Assembly: GCF_036634175.1 (NCBI RefSeq)
Contig: NZ_JAZIFX010000001.1
Location: 6,510,001-6,574,000, forward strand
Length of the DNA: 64,000 nt
Direction of reading: 5' to 3'
From: Streptomyces sp. P9-A2
GTDB taxonomy: Bacteria > Actinomycetota > Actinomycetes > Streptomycetales > Streptomycetaceae
In this document: positions 52,138 to 63,564 of the stretch, piece by piece
Numbering within the stretch: position 1 is the stretch's first letter
How the letters are laid out: each line of letters begins with the position of its first letter
Notes under the pieces: model-generated
Told to the model about the DNA's origin: nothing
The model's database searches: none
The model's input: only the letters and a program-made list of their open reading frames with translations
Translations under genes and position numbers: made by a program

Positions 52138-52153
52138 ATCTCAGATATGAGAT
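52138..52153. promoter_or_regulatory. Palindrome at the start of HTH-murA
   Basis: ATCTCA-GATA-TGAGAT, a perfect inverted repeat centred ~20 bp upstream of the ATG at 52125. A good candidate for the binding site of the protein's own XRE domain. Confidence 0.5.
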
Positions 52154-52689
52154 GGCGCCTCTCGGGGGTCTCTTGCAGTGGGCCGTTCGGGTGATGTGGG
52201 GTCAGCATTACCTGCTCCGCCGGGTGCTGCGCGTGCTCCGCCACCCGAAAGGTCCGGGCAAATCCATCGATGTCGTGCGACGTCCCGTGCTGCTCATGGT
52301 GTGCCGCGGGCTGCGCCCGCCGCCGGTGGTGATGGACCAGGAGCGCTTGTTGATGTTCAGTCGCACCCCCGGGAAGATCCTGAAGCTCTTGCGGAACGTG
52401 AGCGGCATCCCTGCCTCCCTCTCCGGGTTCATGACGTCGGGTCCGTGACGTCGAGTTCGTGGTGTCGGGTTCACGGCGCCGGTTCGCGACGCCGTCCCGG
52501 TGCGCATACCCCGTCCGGGCCCGGTGATGACGGGCAGGGGGCGGGAGGGTGGAAGTCGGGGCGGGGTCGTTCGGGGTGGCGTGTCCGGGGCGGGCGGGGT
52601 ACCCGGAAGGGGCATGGGCCCGGAATCCGGGCATGCGGGTGTCCTCGGGCGGGCCCGCGCATGACCAATCGACCGCCGTGTATTAGAGT
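52154..52689. other. Intergenic, no gene I can support
   Basis: About 530 bp between divergent HTH-murA and aconitase. Frames such as plus 52152-52448 have odd composition without a ribosome site. The right end carries the operators listed separately. Confidence 0.35.
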
Positions 52690-52707
52690 TATCTCGACAT
52701 CGAGATA
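52690..52707. promoter_or_regulatory. Palindromic operator upstream of aconitase
   Basis: TATCTCGA-CA-TCGAGATA, perfect 8-bp arms, 159 bp before the aconitase start in an AT-rich stretch. Probably bound by a dimeric regulator; identity unknown. Confidence 0.5.
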
Positions 52708-52751
52708 CCTGCCGAGGTGCACCGCAGTCGCCACGAACCGGTAAGGGATGC

Positions 52752-55589
<2,838 letters not shown>

Positions 55590-55638
55590 CCTGATCAGTA
55601 AGTAAGCGGTACCGCAGGGCGGTTACCGCAGGGCAGTT

Positions 55639-55673
55639 GAGGGCCGCACCCCGTCCGCCGGGGTGCGGCCCTC
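55639..55673. terminator. Terminator after aconitase
   Basis: GAGGGCCGCACCCCG, 5-base loop, CGGGGTGCGGCCCTC: a perfect 15-bp stem 50 bp past the stop codon. Confidence 0.85.
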
Positions 55674-55790
55674 GCCGTTGCCACACTCCTGTCCCGCTCC
55701 TGTCCCGATCCCGTCCACGTCCCTTCCTCACCCCGGCCGCCTCCCGGCCCCCGTTGTACGCTGGAGCATCACCAGGTGACGGGGGTGGCG

Positions 55791-56237
55791 GTGAGCCGCG
55801 GCAGTGAGCGCATGCAACTCGTACTGACCGGAGGACCGGACAGTGACCAGGAAGAGCTCGACGAGCTGACCCGGCACCTGCGCGAGCGCCTGCTCGAACT
55901 GGACGTCGACCGGGTCGAACCGGTCCGCTCCGGCCATGTTCCCCCCGGTGCCAAACCGGTGGACGCGATCGCCGTCGGCGCACTCGCGGTGACCCTGGCG
56001 CCCATCGCGCTCCGCTCGGTGCTGGGCCTCGTACAGACCTGGATCGAGAACCGGCCGGTGCGCACCGTCAGCATCGCGCTGGGCGACGACAGTCTGGAGC
56101 TGGAGGCCGTCTCCGCCGCCGACCAGCAGCGCCTCATCGAGGCCTTCCTGGCCGCCCGAGCGGCGACGACGCGGGAGGACGACGGCCGGGACGCGGACGA
56201 CGGCTCCGCCGTCCTTGACACCGGGCCGGAGGGCTGA
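55791..56237 (+). CDS. EACC1 (effector-associated constant component 1) protein
   Basis: 148 residues from GTG 55791 (an ATG at 55812 is the alternative). After a beta-alpha start (MQLVLTGGPDSDQEELDELT) comes VDRVEPVRSGHVPPGAKPVD, a hydrophobic helix AIAVGALAVTLAPIALRSVL and a C-terminal strand-helix with SIALGDDSLELEAVSA. This matches EACC1, a small partner always found beside effectors with effector-associated domains in actinobacterial conflict systems. Thirteen bases separate it from the caspase gene on the same strand. Its biochemical role is not known; it may bridge effector and sensor. Confidence 0.82.
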   Translation: MSRGSERMQLVLTGGPDSDQEELDELTRHLRERLLELDVDRVEPVRSGHVPPGAKPVDAIAVGALAVTLAPIALRSVLGLVQTWIENRPVRTVSIALGDDSLELEAVSAADQQRLIEAFLAARAATTREDDGRDADDGSAVLDTGPEG

Positions 56238-56250
56238 GGGAGGGGCGACC

Positions 56251-57840
56251 ATGTTCACAAGCCGCCGCTTCGCCCTGCTCATCGCCACCGGCCGCTACGA
56301 CAACCAGGCGCTGCGACAGCTCCGTTCGCCCGTGCGCGACGCGCACGGCCTGGCCGAGGTGCTCGAGGACCCGCGGATCGGCGACTTCGAGGTCGGCAGG
56401 GTCGTCGACGGCCGGCACCACGAGGTGACCCGGGCCGTCGAACGCTTCTTCCTCGACCGTCGCCGCGACGACGTCCTCCTGCTCCATCTCTCCTGCCACG
56501 GTGTCAAGAACGACAACGGCGAACTGCACTTCGCCACCACGGACACCGACCACAGACTGCTCGCCTCCACCTCCGTCCCCGCCGCGTTCCTGCACACCCA
56601 GATGCGCCGGTGCCGGGCGCGGTCCATCGTCCTGCTCCTGGACTGCTGCTACAGCGGCGCCTTCCTGCCGGGCAGCAAGGGCGACACCGTGGTGCACCTC
56701 AGGGACGAACTCGCCGGACACGGCCGGGCGGTGCTCACCGCGACCAACCGCACCGAGTACGCCTGGGAGGGCGATCGGCTCGACGAACTGGAGCCGCAGC
56801 CCTCCCGGTTCACCGGTGCCGTCATCAAGGGCCTGCGTTCGGGCGAGGCGGACCGCGACGGGGACGGGGTGATCGGCGTCCACGAGCTCTACGACTACGT
56901 GTACGACGAACTGCAGGCGGCCCAGGTCGTCCAACGCCCTCAGATGTGGGCCGAGCTGGAGCACCGGGTCGTGATCGCGCGCTCGGTGCGCGGACAGCGG
57001 CAGGAGCAGGAGCCCGGGCAGGAGCAGGAGCAGGGGCGGAAGCAGGAGCAGGGGCAGGGACACGAGTCGGCGACCCCGGCGACCCCGGCGATCTCGGAGA
57101 TCCCGGTGCCCCCGTCACCCCCGGTGCCTTCGCCGGGCGACGGTCTCTCCGAACTGGTGCTGATCGCCGAGTTGCTGAGCGGACTGGCGTGCATGGAGGA
57201 CGTCCGGAGCCGGTCGGAGTTCGCGATGGTGCTGGGGGAGGAACTGAGCCGCCGTGTCGACCTGCGGGGTGTCCGGCTGCGGGAGGACGTGGCGACGATG
57301 GCGCGGGCCGCGGTGCGGCAGAAGGGCGGTGTGCGCGCGCTGGTGTGGACGGTGGAGTTCTTCGAAGGAGGTGGTGTGGCCGCCGGGTTGGAGCGGCAAC
57401 TGGGCCGGGGCGGCAGTGCCGCCTCCGCTCCCGCGGCCCCCGAGGCCCTCACCGCCCCCGCGGCCCCCACCACCGAGGCCCCTACCGCACCCGCCGCACC
57501 CGCTCCGGCCGAAGAGGCGGACTCCGGTCCCGCCCTCCGTCCCGGCTCCCCGCGCCGTTCTCGGAGGGTGGCCCTGTTCCTGCGCCTCACCGGAGAGTTG
57601 AGCACGCTGTCGTGCATGGCGGACGCACAGGGCCGGGCGCAGTTCGCGTCGGTCCTGGGGGAGCAGTTGCACCACCCGGTCGACCTGCGCGGGACGCGGC
57701 TCCGTGACGACGTGGTGGTGATCGTCCGGGCGGCGCTGAACGCCCCGTACGGAGACCGCGTGCTGGCGATCCTGGTCAGGCTCTTCGAAGGAGCGCAAGC
57801 GGCAGCCGCCGTCGAACGGCTCCTCGACGAGCCGCCCTGA
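56251..57840 (+). CDS. Caspase-like (C14) peptidase with two tandem effector-associated domains
   Basis: 529 residues from ATG 56251 (GGGAGGGG upstream). Residues ~5-235 are a caspase fold: His83 in LHLSCHGVKND and the nucleophile in LLLDCCYSGAF (Cys132/133), with the acidic pocket around DGDGVIGVHELYDYV. A Gln/Glu-rich repeat (QEQ units) and Pro-rich linker follow, ~245-297. Then come two homologous ~87-residue helical domains (~298-385 and ~438-529), both with CM-D, VLGE-L, VDLRG-RLR-DV and a final FEG, most like EAD2. In known systems, EADs recruit effectors to NTPase sensors that carry the same EAD. No sensor is in the window. Confidence 0.88.
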   Translation: MFTSRRFALLIATGRYDNQALRQLRSPVRDAHGLAEVLEDPRIGDFEVGRVVDGRHHEVTRAVERFFLDRRRDDVLLLHLSCHGVKNDNGELHFATTDTDHRLLASTSVPAAFLHTQMRRCRARSIVLLLDCCYSGAFLPGSKGDTVVHLRDELAGHGRAVLTATNRTEYAWEGDRLDELEPQPSRFTGAVIKGLRSGEADRDGDGVIGVHELYDYVYDELQAAQVVQRPQMWAELEHRVVIARSVRGQRQEQEPGQEQEQGRKQEQGQGHESATPATPAISEIPVPPSPPVPSPGDGLSELVLIAELLSGLACMEDVRSRSEFAMVLGEELSRRVDLRGVRLREDVATMARAAVRQKGGVRALVWTVEFFEGGGVAAGLERQLGRGGSAASAPAAPEALTAPAAPTTEAPTAPAAPAPAEEADSGPALRPGSPRRSRRVALFLRLTGELSTLSCMADAQGRAQFASVLGEQLHHPVDLRGTRLRDDVVVIVRAALNAPYGDRVLAILVRLFEGAQAAAAVERLLDEPP

Positions 57841-57929
57841 ACGGCTCGTGACCGCCCCCGGTGCCGCCCCTGTTGCGTCACCCGTTTACAAGCGGAGCCT
57901 CCGGCGCTACCTTCCCCGTACGAGTGAGA

Positions 57930-57943
57930 TGGGAGCGCTCCCA
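57930..57943. promoter_or_regulatory. CebR-type operator
   Basis: TGGGAGCGCTCCCA is a perfect palindrome and the consensus site of CebR, the cello-oligosaccharide-responsive LacI-family repressor of Streptomyces. It lies 142 bp before the LPMO start. Confidence 0.8.
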
Positions 57944-57995
57944 TTCTTCGTCGGACCGGAACCCGCCGCAAGGATGCTCCCGTCTCACTCGGCCC

Positions 57996-58039
57996 CACAC
58001 GTGCATGCGTGCACGCATGTGCACGCATGCACGCGCACG
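57996..58039. promoter_or_regulatory. 44-bp alternating purine-pyrimidine tract with 12-bp hairpin
   Basis: Every base alternates purine and pyrimidine across 57996-58039. Inside it GTGCATGCGTGC (58001-58012) and GCACGCATGCAC (58021-58032) are perfect inverted repeats around an 8-base loop. It lies between the CebR site and the start codon, probably in the untranslated leader. Confidence 0.65.
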
Positions 58040-58085
58040 ACCCGTGACCCGCAGCGCCCCACCCGCAGCGACGGACAGGCATGTC

Positions 58086-59189
58086 ATGATCCTGACAAAA
58101 ACGAGAACAAGGGCGAGGGGCGGCACCGCTCCCCGGCCCACACTCCCCACCCGCACCCGGGCCGTCTTCCTGGTCCTCGTCTCCCTGCTCGCCACCCTCC
58201 CGGCCGTCGGCCTGGTCATGAGCGCGGGCGGCGAGGCGGAGGCGCACGGGACGCCGATGAAGCCCGCCAGCCGGACCTTCCTGTGCTGGCAGGACGGGCT
58301 CACCAGCACCGGTGAGATCAAGCCGGTCAACCCGGCGTGCAAGGCCGCCGCACAGGTCAGCGGCACCACACCGTTCTACAACTGGTTCTCCGTACTGCGC
58401 TCCGACGGCGCCGGCCGTACCGAAGGCTTCGTGCCGGACGGGCAGCTGTGCAGCGGCGGCAACACCAGCTTCACCGGCTTCAACCAGCCGCGCGACGACT
58501 GGCCGCTCACCCACCTCACCTCGGGTGCGACCGTCGACTTCTCCTACAACGCCTGGGCCGCTCACCCGGGCTGGTTCTACGTGTACATCACCAAGGACGG
58601 CTTCGACCCGACCCGGACCCTCACCTGGGCCGACATGGAGAAGCAGCCCTTCCTCTCCGTCGACCACCCGCCGCTCAACGGATCCCCGGGCACCGTCGAC
58701 GCCAACTACTCCTGGACCGGGCAGCTTCCGGAGGGCAAGTCGGGCCGTCACATCGTCTACATGGTCTGGCAGCGTTCGGACAGTGCGGAGACCTTCTACT
58801 CCTGCTCCGACGTCGTCTTCGACGGCGGCAACGGCGAGGTGACCGGCATCAAGGAGCCCGGCAACCCCCCGACCGAGCCCGTTCCCGGCCAGTGCACCGC
58901 CACCCGCTCCACGACGGGCAGCTGGAACGGCGGCTACCAGTCCCAGGTGACCGTCACCAACAGCGGTAACGTCCCCATGCTCGGCTGGATGGTCGACTGG
59001 GCCCTCCCGGCCGGCCAGCGGGTCGACAGTCTGTGGAGCGGCAACGCCACCTACCAGGGACAGAACGTCATGGTCCACAACGCCGACTACAACGGCGCGC
59101 TGAATCCGGGACAGAGCACCACCTTCGGCTATGTCGTCTCCGGCTCCGGCGGTGACAGTACGACGAGCCTGCCCTGCCGGGTGGGCTGA
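58086..59189 (+). CDS. Secreted AA10 lytic polysaccharide monooxygenase with CBM2
   Basis: 367 residues from ATG 58086. A long signal peptide ends at AEA, placing His54 (HGTPMKPASRTFLC) at the mature N-terminus, the first arm of the copper histidine brace. The second His is in AWAAHPGWFYVYITK, and the axial Phe region is ETFYSCSDVVF. Residues ~265-367 are a CBM2 with Cys near each end (CTATRSTTGSW ... SLPCRVG). AA10 enzymes cut cellulose or chitin oxidatively; HPGWF-type members with CBM2 and a CebR site suggest cellulose. Single gene with its own operator and terminator. Confidence 0.93.
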   Translation: MILTKTRTRARGGTAPRPTLPTRTRAVFLVLVSLLATLPAVGLVMSAGGEAEAHGTPMKPASRTFLCWQDGLTSTGEIKPVNPACKAAAQVSGTTPFYNWFSVLRSDGAGRTEGFVPDGQLCSGGNTSFTGFNQPRDDWPLTHLTSGATVDFSYNAWAAHPGWFYVYITKDGFDPTRTLTWADMEKQPFLSVDHPPLNGSPGTVDANYSWTGQLPEGKSGRHIVYMVWQRSDSAETFYSCSDVVFDGGNGEVTGIKEPGNPPTEPVPGQCTATRSTTGSWNGGYQSQVTVTNSGNVPMLGWMVDWALPAGQRVDSLWSGNATYQGQNVMVHNADYNGALNPGQSTTFGYVVSGSGGDSTTSLPCRVG

Positions 59190-59234
59190 ACCCGCCCCGT
59201 GCACGGCGCTGACACGACGTGCCGCCGGCACGAC

Positions 59235-59271
59235 GAGGCGGGTCCGGGCCACCAAGGCCCGGACCCGCCTC
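59235..59271. terminator. Bidirectional terminator between LPMO and GH92
   Basis: GAGGCGGGTCCGGGCC, loop ACCAA, GGCCCGGACCCGCCTC: a perfect 16-bp stem between convergent genes. Confidence 0.9.
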
Positions 59272-59287
59272 CCGACGCGCGGCCGGC

Positions 59288-62200
59288 TCAGCTCAGCAGT
59301 TCCACCTCCGTCAGCGTCGCCTCACCGCTGAGGACCAGCCGGTAGTGGCCGTACTTCCCCGGCTTGTCCACCGAGAAGGCCCGGGTCTGCCGGTCCCAGC
59401 GGAAGGCGTCGGCGTCGTCCGCCCGCTTGTCGAGGGTCTTCCAGCTCGTGCCGTCGGCCGATCCCTGGAGGGTCCAGCCCTTGGGCGCCTCGGCGTGGTC
59501 CGAGGACGTCAGCGTGTACTGGACCGCCTTCACGTCCCCCTCCACGGGCAGGTCGACCGTGGTCACCGTGGCGCCGGTCGCCGAGGAGTTGTCGAACAGG
59601 GCGCCCGCGCCCTTCAGCACGTCCTCGCGGGGCGTGGGCACCTCGTCGTCCTGGGTGATCGACACGGGGGCCGCCTTCTCGCCGGTGCCCCACGACGACG
59701 GCCGCGGGCCCATGTCGAACTCCAGGACCCCGCCCTTCGCGACCACCGAGTGGGGGAGCGAAGTGGAGTTCCAGCGCTTGCCGTTGACCTTCAGCCCTTG
59801 TACGTACACGTTCTTCGCGCTGTTCTTCGGCGCCTTGACGACCAGTTCGCGGCCGTTCTCCAGGTGCACGGTCACCTTCTTGAACAGCGGGGAGCCGATG
59901 GCGTACTCGCCGCTTCCCATCACCAGCGGATAGAAGCCGAGGGAGGAGAACAGGTACCAGGCCGACTGCTCGCCGTTGTCCTCGTCCCCGTGGTAGCCCT
60001 GCCCGATCTCGCTGCCGGTGTAGAGCCGCGACAGCACCTCACGGACGTTCTTCTGGGTCTTCCAGGGCTGCCCGGCCGCGTCGTACATGTACAGGGCGTG
60101 GTGGGCCACCTGGTTGGAGTGCCCGTACATGCCCATCCGGACGTCCCGCGCCTCGGTCATCTCGTGGATGACACCGCCGTAGGAGCCCTTGAACTCCGGG
60201 GAGGCCGTCTCGGGGGTGGACAGGTACTCGTCGAGCTTGTCCGCGAGACCGCCCCGGCCGCCGTACAGATTGGCCAGGCCCCGGCTGTCCTGCGGGGCGG
60301 TGAAGGCGTAGCCCCAGCCGTTCGTCTCGGTGTAGTCGTGGCCCCATATTCGCGGGTCGTACTTCGAGGACTCGACGCGCCAGTCGCCCTTCGTGCTCCT
60401 CCCCTGGAAGAACCCGGCCTCGGAGTCGAACAGGTTGACGTACTCCTGGGCCCGGTCGAGGAAGTAGGCGGACTCCTCCTTGTAGCGCTTGTCGCCGGTC
60501 TTCTTGTGGAGGGCCTCGCCCATCCGGGCGATGCCGTAGTCGTTGAGGTAACCCTCCAGGGCCCAGGACAGGCCCTCGTGCGTCTCGGTGCCGGTGTAGC
60601 CGAGGAAGGGCGAGGTCGCCATGCCCTTGCGGCCGACGCCCGACGACGGGGGCACGACGGTGGCGTTCTTGACGGCCGCGTCGTACGCCGTCTCCGCGTC
60701 GAAGTCCACGCCCTTGACGTACGCGTCGGCGAACGCGACGTCCGAGGAGGTGCCGGTCATCAGGTCGGCGTAGCCGGGGGAGGACCAGCGGGAGGTCCAG
60801 CCGCCGTCCTTGTAGTGCTGCACGAACCCGTCGACCAGCTCACCCGCCTTGGAGGGGGTCAGGAAGGAGTACGCCGGCCAGGTGGTCCGGTAGGTGTCCC
60901 AGAAACCGTTGTTGACGTACACCTTGCCGTCGACGATCTTCGCGCCGGTGTGCGTCGGGGTGTCCGGACCCGGCATCTTCGAGAAGGGGGAGGCGTACTT
61001 GTGCTTCCCGTCGACCTTCTCGAAGCCCGAGTTCGGGTACAGGTACAGCCGGTAGAGGCTCGAGTAGAGCGTGGTCAGCTGGTCCGGCGTGGCGCCCTCG
61101 ACCTCGACCTTGCCGAGGAGTTCGTCCCACTGCCGCTGGGCACTCCGCTTGACCGAGTCGAAGGACCGGCCCGCGGGGATCTCCTGGCGCAGGTTGTCCT
61201 TCGCCTGGTCGACGCTGATCAGCGAGGTGGCCAGGCGCAGGGTGACCGTCCGGTCCTTGCCCGCGTCGAACCGCAGATGGCCCTTGACGCCCGCGGTGGA
61301 ACCGTCCGTCACCGGCTTGTCGAACTCGCCGTGCACGAACAGCCGGGTGGCGCCCGTGGACAGCCCGGACTTCACGTCCGAGTAGCCGTTGAAGGTGCCG
61401 TTCTCCTCGTCGAGGGTCAGGCCGGCCTGGTCGGTGACGTTGTCGAACAGGACACTCGCGTCGTCACCCGGGTAGGTGAAGCGCATGACCGCCGCGTGGT
61501 CCGTCGGCGCGATCTCCGCCTTCTGGCCGTTCTCGAACCGTACCCCGTAGTAGTACGGCCGCGCGGTCTCGTTCTCGTGCCGGAAGGCCAGTTCCCTTTC
61601 CTCACGGCCCAGTTCCGGGGTGCCGGAGGCGGCGGACGGCAGCACTTGGAAGGTCTGCCGGTCGCCCATCCAGGGGCTCGGCTCGTGGCTCGCGCTGAAC
61701 GCCTGGATCGTCGGCAGGTTGTCCGCGTTGTTGCCGCGCGCGTAGTCGTACAGCCAGCTCAGGGAACCGGCGTTGGTCACCGGCGTCCAGAAGTTGAAGC
61801 CGTGCGGTACAGCGGTCGCCGGGAAGTTGTTGCCGCGCGAGAAACCGCCGCTGGAGTTGGTGCCCCGGGTCGTCACCGCGTGGTCGGACAGATGGGCCTT
61901 CGGCCGCTCGGGCTTCACCTGCTTCAGCGACACGTCGTCCAGCCAGCCCCGGAACTTCGCCGGGCCCTTGGCGGAGTCGTACGCGACCAGGATCCGGTCG
62001 ACGGTCTTGCCGGCCGCGACCGAGCCGATCCCCGACGCGACGCTGTTCCACTGGTTGACGTACAGCACCTTGGCGTCGCCCTGTCCCCGCGGGGTCAGCG
62101 GGAAGCCGTGCCGGTCGGTGGCGCGCAGCTCGCTCAGGTGGGTGCCGTCGGTGAAGGCCAGGTCGACGGAGACGTTCGTGGCGTCGTAGTCGAGGTCGCC

Positions 62201-63109
62201 GTCCGCCATCGACGGGAAGATCTTGTACGACAGCTCGGTACGGCGGTCGACCTTCACATTGACGTCGAAGACCTTGTTGTACGAGTAGGCGTGCCCGTCG
62301 GCCGTGTGCCGTCCGGCGTAGCGCAGCGCACGCTTTCCGGTGAATCCGGCACCCGACTTCGCCGTCGGGGAACCGCTCGGCCCGCGGTCGACCAGCGAGA
62401 GCATGTCCTGCGGGGTGGGCTCCTCGGTGTCGCCGGTGGAGAACTGGACGTCGGCGAGCTGGAGTGCGTCCGCTCCGCCGTTCTTGGTGATCTCCAGCCG
62501 GAAGTGCTTGTACCCGGCGACGGCCGATGCGTCCAGGTCGTAGACCTTGGTCTGGAACCGCTCCGCGAACGTCTCGCCCGAACGGGTGTCGAGGGTCGTC
62601 CATTTCTCGCCGTCGGCCGAACCCTTCAGGGTCCAGTCCCGCGGGTCGCGCGGGGCGAAGTCGTTGGCCGAGGTGAGCGCGTACCTGACCACCTCGACCG
62701 GTGCGTCCAGGTCGAACTCGGCCCAGCCGGTGGACGTGAAGGCCAGCCACTTGCTGCCGGGCTCGCCGTCGACGAGGTTCTCCTTCACCTCCCCGGCGCC
62801 CGCGTTCTCCGAACTGGCGCGCACGTCCGTGACATGGTCGGTGACGTTGCCCGGTATGCCGCTGCTGTAGCCGCCGTCGACGCCCGAGGCGCGCTTCTTG
62901 CCGCCCCGCGTGGTGTCGACGGTGTTCAGCCAGTCGGGGGCGGGTTCCCCGGCCTCGAACGACGAAGTGAACTCCCGGTCCGCCTTTGCGGGTGCCCCGG
63001 GCAGCGCGACCGCGACCCCCGGGGAGGCCGCCGCCACGGCGAAGGCGGTCGTCGCGACGACCGCCGGGCCCCATCTGTAACGGCTTCTGTGCCGAACTCC
63101 GTGCTGCAT
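59288..63109 (-). CDS. Secreted GH92 alpha-mannosidase with discoidin (F5/8C) domains
   Basis: 1273 residues from ATG 63109 (GGGAGGG upstream). A signal peptide ends near residue 36. Residues ~90-225 are an F5/8C module (DVRASSENAGAGEVKENLVDG), then a beta-sandwich linker, then the GH92 catalytic region ~430-1100. The latter has GHDYTETNGWGYAF and GQGYHGDEDNGEQSAWYLFSSLGFYP, with the Ca2+ and catalytic acids of the family. A second discoidin module, ~1130-1273, closes the protein. GH92 enzymes are exo-alpha-mannosidases acting on N-glycans or yeast mannan. Preceded by a LacI-type operator and divergent from the NgcE-like gene. Confidence 0.94.
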   Translation of the reverse strand: MQHGVRHRSRYRWGPAVVATTAFAVAAASPGVAVALPGAPAKADREFTSSFEAGEPAPDWLNTVDTTRGGKKRASGVDGGYSSGIPGNVTDHVTDVRASSENAGAGEVKENLVDGEPGSKWLAFTSTGWAEFDLDAPVEVVRYALTSANDFAPRDPRDWTLKGSADGEKWTTLDTRSGETFAERFQTKVYDLDASAVAGYKHFRLEITKNGGADALQLADVQFSTGDTEEPTPQDMLSLVDRGPSGSPTAKSGAGFTGKRALRYAGRHTADGHAYSYNKVFDVNVKVDRRTELSYKIFPSMADGDLDYDATNVSVDLAFTDGTHLSELRATDRHGFPLTPRGQGDAKVLYVNQWNSVASGIGSVAAGKTVDRILVAYDSAKGPAKFRGWLDDVSLKQVKPERPKAHLSDHAVTTRGTNSSGGFSRGNNFPATAVPHGFNFWTPVTNAGSLSWLYDYARGNNADNLPTIQAFSASHEPSPWMGDRQTFQVLPSAASGTPELGREERELAFRHENETARPYYYGVRFENGQKAEIAPTDHAAVMRFTYPGDDASVLFDNVTDQAGLTLDEENGTFNGYSDVKSGLSTGATRLFVHGEFDKPVTDGSTAGVKGHLRFDAGKDRTVTLRLATSLISVDQAKDNLRQEIPAGRSFDSVKRSAQRQWDELLGKVEVEGATPDQLTTLYSSLYRLYLYPNSGFEKVDGKHKYASPFSKMPGPDTPTHTGAKIVDGKVYVNNGFWDTYRTTWPAYSFLTPSKAGELVDGFVQHYKDGGWTSRWSSPGYADLMTGTSSDVAFADAYVKGVDFDAETAYDAAVKNATVVPPSSGVGRKGMATSPFLGYTGTETHEGLSWALEGYLNDYGIARMGEALHKKTGDKRYKEESAYFLDRAQEYVNLFDSEAGFFQGRSTKGDWRVESSKYDPRIWGHDYTETNGWGYAFTAPQDSRGLANLYGGRGGLADKLDEYLSTPETASPEFKGSYGGVIHEMTEARDVRMGMYGHSNQVAHHALYMYDAAGQPWKTQKNVREVLSRLYTGSEIGQGYHGDEDNGEQSAWYLFSSLGFYPLVMGSGEYAIGSPLFKKVTVHLENGRELVVKAPKNSAKNVYVQGLKVNGKRWNSTSLPHSVVAKGGVLEFDMGPRPSSWGTGEKAAPVSITQDDEVPTPREDVLKGAGALFDNSSATGATVTTVDLPVEGDVKAVQYTLTSSDHAEAPKGWTLQGSADGTSWKTLDKRADDADAFRWDRQTRAFSVDKPGKYGHYRLVLSGEATLTEVELLS

Positions 63110-63132
63110 GCGCGAGCACCCTCCCTGCGCTG

Positions 63133-63144
63133 GACAACGTTGTC
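63133..63144. promoter_or_regulatory. LacI-family-type operator upstream of GH92
   Basis: GACAACGTTGTC is a perfect 12-bp palindrome 24 bp before the GH92 start. This CG-centred form is typical of LacI-family sugar repressors in Streptomyces. Confidence 0.65.
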
Positions 63145-63564
63145 AGAATTGCTGCGCAAGCACCAGTAGTGGGTCAAGCGGCGTGTGGTGTCAAGGGTGT
63201 TGAATGCGGCCTTCAGGTTCGGAGGCAGGGATTCTTCCGTTTCGAAACGCGACGACCGCTCATATTCGCGCCAGGTCTCAACTCGGAAAAGACCCATGGT
63301 GAACCTTGTGTTCGATCTTGCTCCGGCGGCGGAAAGTGGACTATACCTGTCGGCACTCCGGGCATCTTCACAGCTCCCGGACAGCGAACGCCACCACGTC
63401 CCGTACCACTGGTGCCGCCGGCACCGGCCACACTTCCTGCACGCCCGGCATGTCCAGCACTTCCTGCACTCCTGCACTTCCTGCACAACCCAGCGCGACC
63501 CGAACGCGGTGCCGGGAAGGATCCGGTTCACCGCCTGAGTCCTGGAGAAGGCGAGGACTTGAGC
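63145..63564. other. Divergent control region with short direct repeats
   Basis: 420 bp between GH92 and the binding-protein gene. Besides the DasR-like site it contains three near copies of CACTTCCTGCAC at 63430-63487. The repeats make a Cys-rich reading on the minus strand that I do not regard as a gene. Confidence 0.5.
63335..63350. promoter_or_regulatory. DasR-responsive element (dre)-like site
   Basis: AGTGGACTATACCTGT agrees at 12 of 16 positions with the DasR consensus AGTGGTCTAGACCACT. DasR is the GlcNAc-responsive GntR regulator, which fits the NgcE-like gene 215 bp downstream. Confidence 0.55.

Larger units (their letters stand above)
57841..58085. other. LPMO promoter and leader region
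   Basis: 245 bp without a gene, holding the CebR-type operator and the Z-DNA-prone hairpin listed separately. Confidence 0.6.

Noticed and set aside
52152-52448. Small plus-strand gene between murA and aconitase
   Set aside because: It starts inside the likely murA operator, lacks a ribosome site and has no recognisable homology.
59219-63169. A 1316-codon plus-strand open frame opposite GH92
   Set aside because: Same shadow effect; no domain, and it lacks a ribosome site.
63430-63487. CRISPR-like repeats
   Set aside because: The CACTTCCTGCAC units are 12 bp, irregularly spaced and lack spacers or cas genes. No CRISPR array was seen anywhere in the window.
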